Assembly: GCA_900315265.1 (NCBI GenBank)
Contig: OMYN01000003.1
Location: forward strand, 62,001-126,000
DNA length: 64,000 nt
From: an uncultured Eubacteriales bacterium
GTDB taxonomy: Bacteria; Bacillota; Clostridia; Lachnospirales; Bianqueaceae
Direction of reading: 5' to 3'
Below the pieces are notes generated by a model. That model saw only the letters and a list, made by a program, of their open reading frames with translations, was not told the DNA's origin and searched no databases. Below are positions 38,547-46,556 of the stretch, in pieces (position 1 is the first letter of the stretch; each line of letters begins with the position of its first letter). The position numbers and the translations under genes are program-made.

Positions 38547-40181
38547 TCAGTTATAACCTCTGACCTGACGGAAGGCACCTGTAAGGTCGTTTCGCCCGTC
38601 AAAGACACGGGCATTGGTCAGTTCAGCCAACTGGTCGAGCTGTTTAGGGTCTGCATCGCCGTACATGATGGAAAAAACAGGGACCGTATCGCGATCCGCC
38701 CGGTACGTTTCTGAAAAATCTCTAAAGCCGTTTTGAGAAGCGCCGTCCGTCATCACAATGACAGCCGGTGTGTACTGAGATAAATCATAGCTGCTCATCT
38801 GTTTGATGCCCTCTGTAATAGCGGCATACATGTCGGTCCCCCCGTTGGTCTCCAAGTTATCGATCTTATCGTATAAAGCCTCCAGGTCCGCTCCGTTTCC
38901 TTCCGCCTTCCAGACGTCCATTACATCGCTGCTGAAAGGGATCACGATCGTAACGTCCCTCTCAGATGCCTGCAGGAAGTTTTCCCGGGCAATTTTCTGG
39001 ATCAGCAGCTGCTGCATGGCTGCTTTCAGCTGCTGGCTGCCCTCCCCGTACATACTGCCGGAAAAGTCCAGGCAGTAAACGGAAAGAGAAGGTTTTCTCA
39101 GTTCCGACTGATAAAGGTTCAGCGCTTCGGTCACGACGCCGGTATCCGGCATCTTGATGCTGGAAAGCACTTTATCCGGCTGAAGGCCCCAGTCTGAACG
39201 GAAAACGTCCTTGTTATCTTCATTGATCCCTACATAAGCACTGCGCCGTCCGGTCTTCTGGATCTGATCCTGAGCGTCATCGGATAAAAGATACTGCTGA
39301 AAATCCAAAAAGATCTTCTCTTCTTTATCATTTCCCCGGTCGACATAGGCAAGAGGAGAATCCACCACTGCCAGGCCGTCCGTAGGATAAACGACATACA
39401 GCGGCTCTTTTCCCTCTTTTTCCAGTTCCTTATTGGCCGCGATCATCAGACACTCGTAATTGACCATGGCGTCGTAATCACCTGCCACGAACATATCTTT
39501 AAGCCAGTCTGAACTGCCGGATGAACGGTCGATGCCGGATAGAAGGTCGGTCAGTTTCTGACGGACTTCTTCGTTTTCCAGGTCTTTTTGACTGATCACG
39601 TCCGGGCTCCCCGCTAAGGCGCTGATAAAGCCAAGATAAGCGCTGGCCCCGGAGTTGGACTGGGTCGCGCTGGTCATGCAGAAAGTCAGCTTGCCTGCCA
39701 TGATCGCATCGAGAATGTCCGAGATCGAAACATCTTTGCCGACAAATCCAAGGTCCTTAGCCAGTGATTTACGGATGCCGAAAACGACCGGATTAATAGA
39801 TATGGATTCGGCATGCTTGATCCGATGCATGGTATCGCCGGCATTCATCCAGATGCTGCTGGCAGGCCACACCGCGTCATAATCAAAGTCCTCCTGCTGA
39901 AGGGCCCTCATAATGTCCAGCGACCCTTTATAAGTCATGACGATGGTAAGGCCGTGCTTATCGGCATATTTTTCCAAGATCGATTCCAATTCTTTATTTT
40001 CAGAGCCGGACAGGATCCTCAGCGTCCTGCTGCCGCTGCCGAGAGTGCTGGTATTTGGGTCACTTTTTGATTCTTTATTCTGGATCCCGCATCCGCTGAG
40101 AGATAAACTTCCGATCACCAGGACCATGACCAGAAAAACAGCAATCAGCCGTCCGGATCTTTTTTCTGCCTTTTTTATCAT
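38547..40181 (-). CDS. Lipoprotein with solute-binding-like domain fused to a von Willebrand A domain
   Basis: 544 aa. The N-terminal signal has a lipobox LSGC with Cys31, so it should be lipid-anchored outside the membrane. Residues ~50-350 are a type 2 solute-binding-like domain (YDAVWPASS, SATQSNSGASAY, YPTDGL). Residues ~365-540 are a vWA domain with an intact MIDAS metal site: Asp372-x-Ser374-x-Ser376 (YCLDFSGSM), Thr449 in NGGTD and Asp479 in MTDG. The vWA part probably makes a metal-dependent contact with a protein partner while the first domain binds a ligand. It is the first gene of the operon, with an AAGGGGGGG ribosome binding site. The operon lies between the pnp terminator and its own terminator. 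Confidence 0.88.
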   Translation of the reverse strand: MIKKAEKRSGRLIAVFLVMVLVIGSLSLSGCGIQNKESKSDPNTSTLGSGSRTLRILSGSENKELESILEKYADKHGLTIVMTYKGSLDIMRALQQEDFDYDAVWPASSIWMNAGDTMHRIKHAESISINPVVFGIRKSLAKDLGFVGKDVSISDILDAIMAGKLTFCMTSATQSNSGASAYLGFISALAGSPDVISQKDLENEEVRQKLTDLLSGIDRSSGSSDWLKDMFVAGDYDAMVNYECLMIAANKELEKEGKEPLYVVYPTDGLAVVDSPLAYVDRGNDKEEKIFLDFQQYLLSDDAQDQIQKTGRRSAYVGINEDNKDVFRSDWGLQPDKVLSSIKMPDTGVVTEALNLYQSELRKPSLSVYCLDFSGSMYGEGSQQLKAAMQQLLIQKIARENFLQASERDVTIVIPFSSDVMDVWKAEGNGADLEALYDKIDNLETNGGTDMYAAITEGIKQMSSYDLSQYTPAVIVMTDGASQNGFRDFSETYRADRDTVPVFSIMYGDADPKQLDQLAELTNARVFDGRNDLTGAFRQVRGYN

Positions 40182-40208
40182 GCAATCCCCCCCTTGGCAG
40201 ATAGTTAA

Positions 40209-40220
40209 ATCAATATTGAT
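40209..40220. promoter_or_regulatory. 12-bp palindrome in the leader of the vWA-TelA operon
   Basis: ATCAATATTGAT is a perfect palindrome 27 bp upstream of the lipoprotein start codon, in an AT-rich gap after the pnp terminator. It could be an operator. No consensus promoter was found; a TTTACA at the distal end of the gap is a candidate -35. Confidence 0.35.
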
Positions 40221-40278
40221 ACGAAATCATGATACCGTACCATATTCAAATCAGTGTCAGGGGCATGTAAATTCAGCG

Positions 40279-40314
40279 TAAAAAAAGCAGGCGGCTATTC
40301 TGCCACCTGCTTTT
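40279..40314 (-). terminator. Intrinsic terminator of pnp
   Basis: A 13-bp stem, AAAAGCAGGTGGC / GCCGCCTGCTTTT, with a 6-nt loop and a U-tract on the minus strand, about 31 bp after the pnp stop. Confidence 0.92.
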
Positions 40315-40345
40315 ATCATTGTTTATTAACTTGTCTTACAGCCGA

Positions 40346-42562
40346 TCATTCATCATCGCCGCGGTCATTGCGTTCCATACGATAGCTGTGATGAGGAGCG
40401 CTGCTGCGGCGGTCGCGGCTGAAACCGCCCTGGCGCTTTTCTCCGCCTTCCGGAGGAGGAAGAAGAGCCTTGCGGGAAACTTTTACCTTACCCTTGTCGT
40501 CGATGCCGATGACTTTGACCATGACCTCATCGCCAAGATGCAGAACATCCTCAACATTCTTGATATACTCGTAAGAGATCTCGGTCACGTGCAAAAGAGC
40601 GTCTTTGCCCGGCAGGAGCTGGACAAAGGCTCCGTACTTTTCAAGACGTACTACCTTAGCGTTATAGATCTCGCCTACTTCGATCTCCTTGGCGATGGAC
40701 TCAATGGTCTTGATCGCTTTGTTGATCATTTCTTCATCGGTACCGAGAACATATACGCTGCCGTCCTCTTCGATATCGATCTGAACGCCGGTATCTTCGA
40801 TGATCTTATTGATGGTCTTACCCTTAGGACCTACCACCTCACCGATCTTGGAAACGGAGATCTTAGTGGAGAAGATCTTAGGAGCATAAGGAGACAGATG
40901 CTCACGGGGAGCGGAAATAGCCTTGGCCATAACTTCGTCAAGGATATAGTCACGGGCTTCATGAGTGCGGCGGATAGCGCCTTCGATCACGGCCCGGGTC
41001 AGTCCGTGGACTTTGATATCCATCTGGATAGCGGTTATGCCCTTATGAGTACCGGCAACCTTGAAATCCATATCTCCGAAGAAGTCCTCAAGTCCCTGGA
41101 TATCCGTCAGCAGGACGAAGTCATCATCGGTATCCCCGGTGATCAAACCGCAGGAAATACCGGCTACCGGAGCCTTGATCGGGACACCGGCTGCCATCAG
41201 GGCCATGGAACTTGCGCAGATGGAAGCCTGAGAAGTAGAACCGTTGGAACTTAATACTTCCGATACAGCACGAATAGCGTAAGGGAACTCTTCCTCGGAA
41301 GGAAGTACCGGGACCAGAGCACGCTCAGCCAGAGCACCGTGACCGATCTCACGGCGTCCGGGCCCGCGGCTGGGTTTGGTCTCACCGGTAGAATAAGACG
41401 GCATGTTGTACTGATGGATATACCGCTTGGTCTGTTCGTTATCGTCCAAAGAATCCAGGATCTGACGATCCGACAGGGCGCCAAGGGTCACAACGTCCAG
41501 GACCTGAGTCTGGCCGCGGCTGAACAAAGCACTGCCATGTACGCGGGGCAGCAGATCAACCTCGGCATGAAGAGGACGGATCTCGGTCATCTTACGGCCG
41601 TCGGGACGTTTGCCGTCGACTTTTATCATCTTGCGGACGGTCTTCTTCTGATACTGGTAGACACCTTCGTCGACATAGGGGAGCATGGTCTCCTGCTCTT
41701 CTTCCGGCAGGGTCGCAATATAAGCTTTCAGATCTTCCGTAACCTTGGCGACACGCTGGTCGCGCACCATTTTGTCGTCTGTGAAAACGACCTCTTCCAT
41801 CTGCTCAGGCGGGCATACCTGCTTTAAAGCATCAAAAACAGCTTCCGGAACGACCTGTTCCTGATAAGACATCTTAGGTTTACCGACAGCCTTTACGATC
41901 TCATTGATCCAGGCAACGATCTTCTGGTTGGTTTCATGGGCCAGGAAAATAGCCTCGATCATCTTATCGTCCGAAACTTCGTTGGCGCCGGCTTCGATCA
42001 TAACGACCTTATCAGCGGTGGACGCTACCGTAAGATCCAGATCGGATACCTTGCGCTGTTCACTGTTGGGGTTGATGATCAGCTGACCGTCGACCAGACC
42101 GACAGCGACCGCAGCGATGGGGCCGTCAAAGGGAATATCGGAAATCGATACGGCAATGGAAGAACCCAGCATAGCCAGCTTCTCAGGCTGGCAATCCTGG
42201 TCGACACTTAAAACGGTGTTGACGATGGACACGTCATTGCGCATATCTTTGGGGAATAAGGGGCGCATGGGGCGGTCGATGCAGCGGCTGGTCAGCGTCG
42301 CATTCTCGCTGGGACGCCCTTCCCTTTTTAAGAAACTTCCGGGGATCTTTCCCACGGAATACATTTTTTCTTCATAATCAACGCTCAGGGGGAAGAAATC
42401 GACTCCCTCTCTGGGCTCTTTGGAAGCAGTAGCCGTTGATAAAACGGTAGTATCGCCGTAAGTCATCCATACGGCGCCGTTGGCCTGCTCCGCGACTTTG
42501 CCGACCTGGGCCGTCAACTTATGGCCTGCCAGCTCCATCTCAAAGGTCTGAACCTGTGACAT
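40346..42562 (-). CDS. pnp: Polyribonucleotide nucleotidyltransferase (PNPase)
   Basis: Phosphorolytic 3'-5' exoribonuclease of the RNA degradation machinery. The 738 residues hold two RNase PH domains (GREGVDFFPLSVDYEEKMYSVGKIPGSF; second domain with LPRVHGSALFSRGQTQ) and an alpha-helical linker. The KH domain has IGEVVGPKGKTINKI, and the S1 domain is near the end (YGAFVQLLPGKDALLHV). The C-terminal tail is Arg/Gly/Ser-rich. AGGAGG lies 8 bp upstream of the ATG. It follows rpsO, the standard gene order, with a structured leader between them. Confidence 0.98.
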   Translation of the reverse strand: MSQVQTFEMELAGHKLTAQVGKVAEQANGAVWMTYGDTTVLSTATASKEPREGVDFFPLSVDYEEKMYSVGKIPGSFLKREGRPSENATLTSRCIDRPMRPLFPKDMRNDVSIVNTVLSVDQDCQPEKLAMLGSSIAVSISDIPFDGPIAAVAVGLVDGQLIINPNSEQRKVSDLDLTVASTADKVVMIEAGANEVSDDKMIEAIFLAHETNQKIVAWINEIVKAVGKPKMSYQEQVVPEAVFDALKQVCPPEQMEEVVFTDDKMVRDQRVAKVTEDLKAYIATLPEEEQETMLPYVDEGVYQYQKKTVRKMIKVDGKRPDGRKMTEIRPLHAEVDLLPRVHGSALFSRGQTQVLDVVTLGALSDRQILDSLDDNEQTKRYIHQYNMPSYSTGETKPSRGPGRREIGHGALAERALVPVLPSEEEFPYAIRAVSEVLSSNGSTSQASICASSMALMAAGVPIKAPVAGISCGLITGDTDDDFVLLTDIQGLEDFFGDMDFKVAGTHKGITAIQMDIKVHGLTRAVIEGAIRRTHEARDYILDEVMAKAISAPREHLSPYAPKIFSTKISVSKIGEVVGPKGKTINKIIEDTGVQIDIEEDGSVYVLGTDEEMINKAIKTIESIAKEIEVGEIYNAKVVRLEKYGAFVQLLPGKDALLHVTEISYEYIKNVEDVLHLGDEVMVKVIGIDDKGKVKVSRKALLPPPEGGEKRQGGFSRDRRSSAPHHSYRMERNDRGDDE

Positions 42563-42601
42563 ACAATAATCCTCCTGTGTTCGTTACGTACCTCAGCCTT
42601 C

Positions 42602-42630
42602 GACCGCCGGCGTCACAAATGCCTGCGGTC
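42602..42630 (-). other. Stem-loop in the pnp leader
   Basis: GACCGC-A-GGC pairs with GCC-G-GCGGTC (9 bp around one mismatch) in the 98 bp between the rpsO terminator and the pnp ribosome binding site. In enterobacteria a pnp leader hairpin mediates autocontrol by RNase III and PNPase. A similar role here is inference. Confidence 0.5.
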
Positions 42631-42660
42631 ATCCTAAACCATGAAGATATCTTTACACAC

Positions 42661-42697
42661 AAAAAATGCAAATCCGTCCGTTAATGGCGGATCTGCA
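42661..42697 (-). terminator. Intrinsic terminator of rpsO
   Basis: TGCAGATCCG pairs with CGGATTTGCA (one G-U), followed by six U residues on the minus strand, 17 bp after the rpsO stop. pnp downstream may be served by read-through. Confidence 0.88.
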
Positions 42698-42713
42698 CTT
42701 TAGCTGTATCCGA

Positions 42714-42977
42714 TTATCTTCTGATACCAAGTTTGGCGATCAACTGACGATAAGCATCGATGTCTTTGGACATCAGATAGTTCAGAAGACCACGGCGGCG
42801 GCCGATCAGCATCAGCATACCGCGGCGGGAATGATGATCCTTCTCATGAGTCTTCAGATGCTCGGTCAGGTGATTGATGCGCTCGGTCAGAAGAGCGATC
42901 TGAACCTCGGTCGAACCGGTATCATGCTCATCCTTGCCAAACTCTTTGATGATTTCTGCTTTTCTTTCTTTGGTCAT
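42714..42977 (-). CDS. rpsO: 30S ribosomal protein S15
   Basis: Primary 16S rRNA-binding protein of the small-subunit platform. The 87 residues start [14 protein letters not shown] and include [28 protein letters not shown] and the RRRGLLNYL block. Length fits the family (about 89). I start it at the ATG at 42977, which has GGAGGG 8 bp upstream; the frame continues upstream but is not S15-like. A strong promoter lies 90 bp upstream. Confidence 0.98.
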   Translation of the reverse strand: MTKERKAEIIKEFGKDEHDTGSTEVQIALLTERINHLTEHLKTHEKDHHSRRGMLMLIGRRRGLLNYLMSKDIDAYRQLIAKLGIRR

Positions 42978-43066
42978 TGTCAGGACCCTCCATAAGATTT
43001 TTATCCTCCGGTGTCTAAGTAACGGTCGGAGAAACCAGTCACTGAGACGCGGAATCACAATTTGAA

Positions 43067-43095
43067 ATTATACTACTCCTGTTTCATCTTATCAA
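43067..43095 (-). promoter_or_regulatory. Promoter of rpsO
   Basis: -35 TTGATA (43095-43090), a 17-bp spacer and consensus -10 TATAAT (43072-43067) on the minus strand. The leader to rpsO is about 85 nt, long enough for S15 autoregulation, but I could not recognise that structure. Confidence 0.88.
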
Positions 43096-43126
43096 GGCAA
43101 AATTCAATTTCTGATGAATAAAATAT

Positions 43127-44326
43127 TCAATCGTTCAAACCATGCTCCTGTAAAAGAGTTCGGCTCTCCAGCTCTCCTCCCGTCATCACGGCATCTTTCC
43201 CGAACCGCTGATACAGGCCCATCAGGCTCTTGTTAAGGCTTTCCTCCCTGAGACTGCGGTCCGCCTGGCTGATCGTAAGTTGAAATTCCGGCTGTTCGGT
43301 CAATGAAGAAGCGCTGATCCCCAACAGACGTACCGGACCGGACAAGGGAGACTTTTTCAAAAGCCTGGCAGCTTCCTTATACAGCTGCGAAGCGGACTGG
43401 ACCGGATTGATCAGGGAAACGGCCCTGGTGTGCAGTTTCAGGTTGCTGTATTTGATCTTTAAAGTGATGGTATATGCATATACCTCTCTTTTCTGAAGAC
43501 CGATGGCCACCTGTCTTGCCAGCAGTTTCAAAGTACTGTCCATCTCAGCAGGATCCGTCATATCATGCTGATAGGTGACCTCTTTTCCGTATGACTTGGC
43601 TTTTCCTTCTCCCAGGCGCTCCACATGATCCGAAGCTATCCCCCTGGCATGACGGTACAGCTCGCTTCCTGCCTGTCCGAACCGTTTGACCAGACTCTCC
43701 TCGGACCAGGCCGAGAGCTGACCGATCGTATCGATCCGGATCCCGTGCAGTACGGCGGCCCCTTTGGCTCCTACGCCGGGCAGGGCCTTGACCGGCTTAT
43801 CCTTCATGTATTTTTGAAAAAACTCCGGATCCGGAATAACGAAAAAACCATCCGGCTTCTTCTCCTCCGAAGCCATTTTTGCGGTCATTTTGTTATAAGA
43901 GATACCGATCGAACAGGTGAGCCCCGTCGTATCCAATACCCTCTTTTTTATCTCATGCCCGATCCGGTCCGCACTCTTGAATAATTTCAAAGAGCCCGTA
44001 ATGTCCAGGTAGCCTTCGTCAAGGCCCACATATTCGATCTGGTCCGTATAATCCGTAAGGATCCCGTGAATGCGGTCACTGACCTGGCGGTAACGGTCAT
44101 ACCGTCCGTGGCGGTAGATACCCATGGGACAAAGGCGGTAAGCGTCTTTAATGCTCATACCGCTGTGGACCCCGTAAGCCCTGGCTTCATAGGAACAGGT
44201 AGCGACGATCCCTCTCTCTGTGGGAAGGGCTCCTATGATCAGCGGCTTTCCCTTTAAGGAAGGGTCGTCCCGGATCTCAACAGATGCAAAAAAGGCATCC
44301 ATATCCATATGAAGAATCGTCCTCAT
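43127..44326 (-). CDS. dinB: DNA polymerase IV (DinB, Y family)
   Basis: Translesion DNA polymerase. The 399 residues begin ILHMDMDAFFASVE, with the metal-binding Asp, and contain the Y-family motifs SYEARAYGVHSGM and YVGLDEGYLDITGS (catalytic Asp-Glu). A helix-hairpin-helix PGVGAKGAAVLHG and a little-finger domain follow. I see no clear QLxLF-type clamp motif at the C-terminus (ending LLQEHGLND). The ATG is 5 bp after the stop of the BMP-fusion gene, so the two are probably co-transcribed. Confidence 0.95.
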   Translation of the reverse strand: MRTILHMDMDAFFASVEIRDDPSLKGKPLIIGALPTERGIVATCSYEARAYGVHSGMSIKDAYRLCPMGIYRHGRYDRYRQVSDRIHGILTDYTDQIEYVGLDEGYLDITGSLKLFKSADRIGHEIKKRVLDTTGLTCSIGISYNKMTAKMASEEKKPDGFFVIPDPEFFQKYMKDKPVKALPGVGAKGAAVLHGIRIDTIGQLSAWSEESLVKRFGQAGSELYRHARGIASDHVERLGEGKAKSYGKEVTYQHDMTDPAEMDSTLKLLARQVAIGLQKREVYAYTITLKIKYSNLKLHTRAVSLINPVQSASQLYKEAARLLKKSPLSGPVRLLGISASSLTEQPEFQLTISQADRSLREESLNKSLMGLYQRFGKDAVMTGGELESRTLLQEHGLND

Positions 44327-44331
44327 GACAG

Positions 44332-46290
44332 TCAGATCTCTGACATTCCCTCAGAATCTGTTCCTCCTTCCTCGGTCGTCTCGACCAGATCCTGGGCTTC
44401 CAGATTTAGCCGGCCGGCCTCAGGAATCTGTCCTACCACGTTGTTGATCAGCCAATCCATGGTCACGATGCGGCCTGTGGGCATGTAGCCGTCCTCTTCC
44501 GACCTAAGGGTCCCCTGCTGGTCATAGATGAAACCGTCGAAGACATGGCAGAAGTCATGGATGATGGACCGTTTGTAGTAGCGCATCAGCTGCGTTACTC
44601 CTTCCGGCAGCCTGCTGGAATATACCAGATCGATGACCCCTGCCGACAGGCCCCACCAGTAATTGATAGCCTTGGTCTGATCCCTGTCAAGGTCGCTCCA
44701 GGAGCCGGACAGGATACTGCTGAGGATCTTTTCGTAAAAAATCCCCCAGTTCCAGAAAGGCATAGCCAGCTCTTTGCGTTCCCGGTCCCTGACCTGGTAA
44801 AGGCCGAAACGCCGATCCTTCCTGCCGGGTGTGATCATGTCCTGATGAGAGACCATATCACAGTCAAGCTCTGACAGCCTGCTGTCAACATCTACCCCTT
44901 TCATGGTCGACCATATCAGAAAAACTTTGGCTCGCGGATTGACCAGCTGGACGCCCCTTGAAAAAGCATTGATCGAAGCGATCATTCCTGAGATAGGATA
45001 ATCCGCAATATAAGCAATGCGGTCATTCTGCGTCATGACGCCGGCAAGGATACCGCTTAAAAATTTAGCTTCGTACTCACGCCCGTAATAAGTGCGGATA
45101 TTGCCTACGGCCATGTTGACCGAACAGTTCAGAAATTTTACGCTGGGGAAGCGGACAGCCGCCTTGACCGTATCGTCGATCAGCTGGGGCGTGGTCGTAA
45201 AGACGACATCATTGTCCCCTGCCAGGTCGCAGATAGTCTGATAGGGCGTTTCTTTTTTATTGAAGATATTGTCCACGTCCGTGATCTTGATCTGGTCTTT
45301 GAGACTTTCTTCCACATACATACGGCCGAGTTCATGGGCATAGGTCCAGGCGCTTGTTTCCATCGTTTTACTGTGGGCAAAAGCGACCCTGAGTTTTGGT
45401 TTGGCCTGGGGAGTAATAAAGACATCCTGCAGGACCCTGACAAAGCTTCTGGGAGCCTGTTCCTTATCCGCCTGTGGTTCCAGGTGAAGGCCTACAGGGG
45501 CTTCCTCCTGCAAAAGTTCGATATTATCCCGTATTTTTTCCAGCCTTTCCCTGAGTTCCTGATCCGTACTTTCACTGATCGAAGACAGGGGATAGATCTT
45601 CAGATATTCCAAAAAGACATCCGACGGAGAGATCCCGCTTGTGGGGCCGGCTGCCTTTTTAAAAGCAGACTGTATGCGTGAATAGCAGAAATGGAATTCC
45701 TTCTGGAATTCAGAGTCCCATTCAGCTTTCGTACTGCGGCCGGTCAGTTCCAGGATACGGTCATAAGATCCCTCCCGGGTAAAATTCAGATAATTGATGC
45801 GGGCGATCTTATAAAAGCGCAGGAACTCCTGATAGATGCGGGAGGCTTTGCTTCCGTCGGGTTTGGCAATGACACGGGTCACGATGCCGCTGATCTCGAC
45901 CGCTCCGTAAAACTTAAGGACACTGACCCTCTTGTTGCCTTCGACCACATAAAAGCGGTTCATAAATTCATAGGCTTTGATAGGGTCACGGATGCCCTCC
46001 TTCAGGTGGATATCGTTCAGGTTCATCCATTTGCGGGCAAACTCGGAACCTTCGTCAAGAAGAGGCATAAAGTTGCGGGCAAAGGCTGTGCTGCGTCCGA
46101 CACCGTTGGTACCGACGATCTGATCGATGGGAATGATCACCTGCCCCAGCGATACTTCCTGCTCGATCTGCAGGTTATGAGTCAGATCTTCCAATACCTG
46201 AAGATAAGGGTAGACACCCTTGGCCAAATCCTTCTGATACTGCTCCCGGCCCAGACGCAGGGCCATTTTGTAATCGCCTGACGTAGACAT
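44332..46290 (-). CDS. Cytoplasmic ParB-like / BMP (PnrA-like) fusion protein
   Basis: 652 aa without signal peptide or transmembrane segment. About residues 45-135 resemble a ParB/sulfiredoxin-type domain: VIIPIDQIVGT, GRSTAFARNFMPLL and the hallmark-like VVEGNKRVSVLK. Residues ~295-580 match the BMP/PnrA purine-nucleoside binding fold (KLRVAFAHSKTMETSAWTYAHELG, DDTVKAAVRFPSVKFLNCS, LSGILAGVMTQNDRIAYIAD), which is normally an extracellular lipoprotein. Such proteins are usually annotated as an ABC substrate-binding protein, which does not fit a cytoplasmic protein. I infer a nucleoside-sensing regulator, unproven. The start is the ATG at 46290 with AAGGAG 5 bp upstream. It is divergent from clpE and followed by dinB. 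Confidence 0.8.
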   Translation of the reverse strand: MSTSGDYKMALRLGREQYQKDLAKGVYPYLQVLEDLTHNLQIEQEVSLGQVIIPIDQIVGTNGVGRSTAFARNFMPLLDEGSEFARKWMNLNDIHLKEGIRDPIKAYEFMNRFYVVEGNKRVSVLKFYGAVEISGIVTRVIAKPDGSKASRIYQEFLRFYKIARINYLNFTREGSYDRILELTGRSTKAEWDSEFQKEFHFCYSRIQSAFKKAAGPTSGISPSDVFLEYLKIYPLSSISESTDQELRERLEKIRDNIELLQEEAPVGLHLEPQADKEQAPRSFVRVLQDVFITPQAKPKLRVAFAHSKTMETSAWTYAHELGRMYVEESLKDQIKITDVDNIFNKKETPYQTICDLAGDNDVVFTTTPQLIDDTVKAAVRFPSVKFLNCSVNMAVGNIRTYYGREYEAKFLSGILAGVMTQNDRIAYIADYPISGMIASINAFSRGVQLVNPRAKVFLIWSTMKGVDVDSRLSELDCDMVSHQDMITPGRKDRRFGLYQVRDRERKELAMPFWNWGIFYEKILSSILSGSWSDLDRDQTKAINYWWGLSAGVIDLVYSSRLPEGVTQLMRYYKRSIIHDFCHVFDGFIYDQQGTLRSEEDGYMPTGRIVTMDWLINNVVGQIPEAGRLNLEAQDLVETTEEGGTDSEGMSEI

Positions 46291-46353
46291 AAGCACTCCT
46301 TAGACTTAATAAGACCTTTCCTACTGCTGCCAATAGTTTGGAAGTTAATAGTT

Positions 46354-46369
46354 GAATTGTTAACAATTC
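46354..46369. promoter_or_regulatory. Perfect 16-bp palindrome in the BMP-fusion/clpE control region
   Basis: GAATTGTTAACAATTC reads the same on both strands. It lies about 20-35 bp downstream of the expected start of the BMP-fusion transcript and about 42 bp upstream of the clpE -35 box. An overlapping TTAAC-5-GTTAA inverted repeat extends toward clpE. The position suits a repressor operator. Confidence 0.6.
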
Positions 46370-46394
46370 GTTAAATTTGCCATATATCCAGTGA

Positions 46395-46403
46395 ATTATA
46401 GCA
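46395..46403 (-). promoter_or_regulatory. Extended -10 promoter of the BMP-fusion gene
   Basis: TGC followed by TATAAT on the minus strand (46403-46395) gives an extended -10 box. The -35 position holds only a weak TTTTCA. Confidence 0.65.
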
Positions 46404-46410
46404 AAATGCC

Positions 46411-46439
46411 TTGCATTTGAAAAGTTTGACTCTTATAAT
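46411..46439 (+). promoter_or_regulatory. Promoter of clpE
   Basis: -35 TTGCAT (46411-46416), a 17-bp spacer and consensus -10 TATAAT (46434-46439) on the plus strand. The leader to clpE is about 110 nt. Confidence 0.8.
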
Positions 46440-46556
46440 TATATACCAATCAAAAGAGTAGGTATGTTGCACCTGCTCTTCTGATACACCTGTTTTTTAG
46501 GAATGCGAAAACTGGTCCAGCTCTTTATTCGAAAGTAAAAAAGGAGTGACGAACCT

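Noticed and set aside
42978-43066. S15 autoregulatory leader RNA upstream of rpsO
   Set aside because: The leader length fits, but I could not recognise the conserved S15-binding structure by eye.
46411-46439. Possible CtsR operator near the clpE promoter (TTTGA repeats)
   Set aside because: The two half-sites are 9 bp apart instead of 10 and lack the flanking C/T bases of the heptad consensus.
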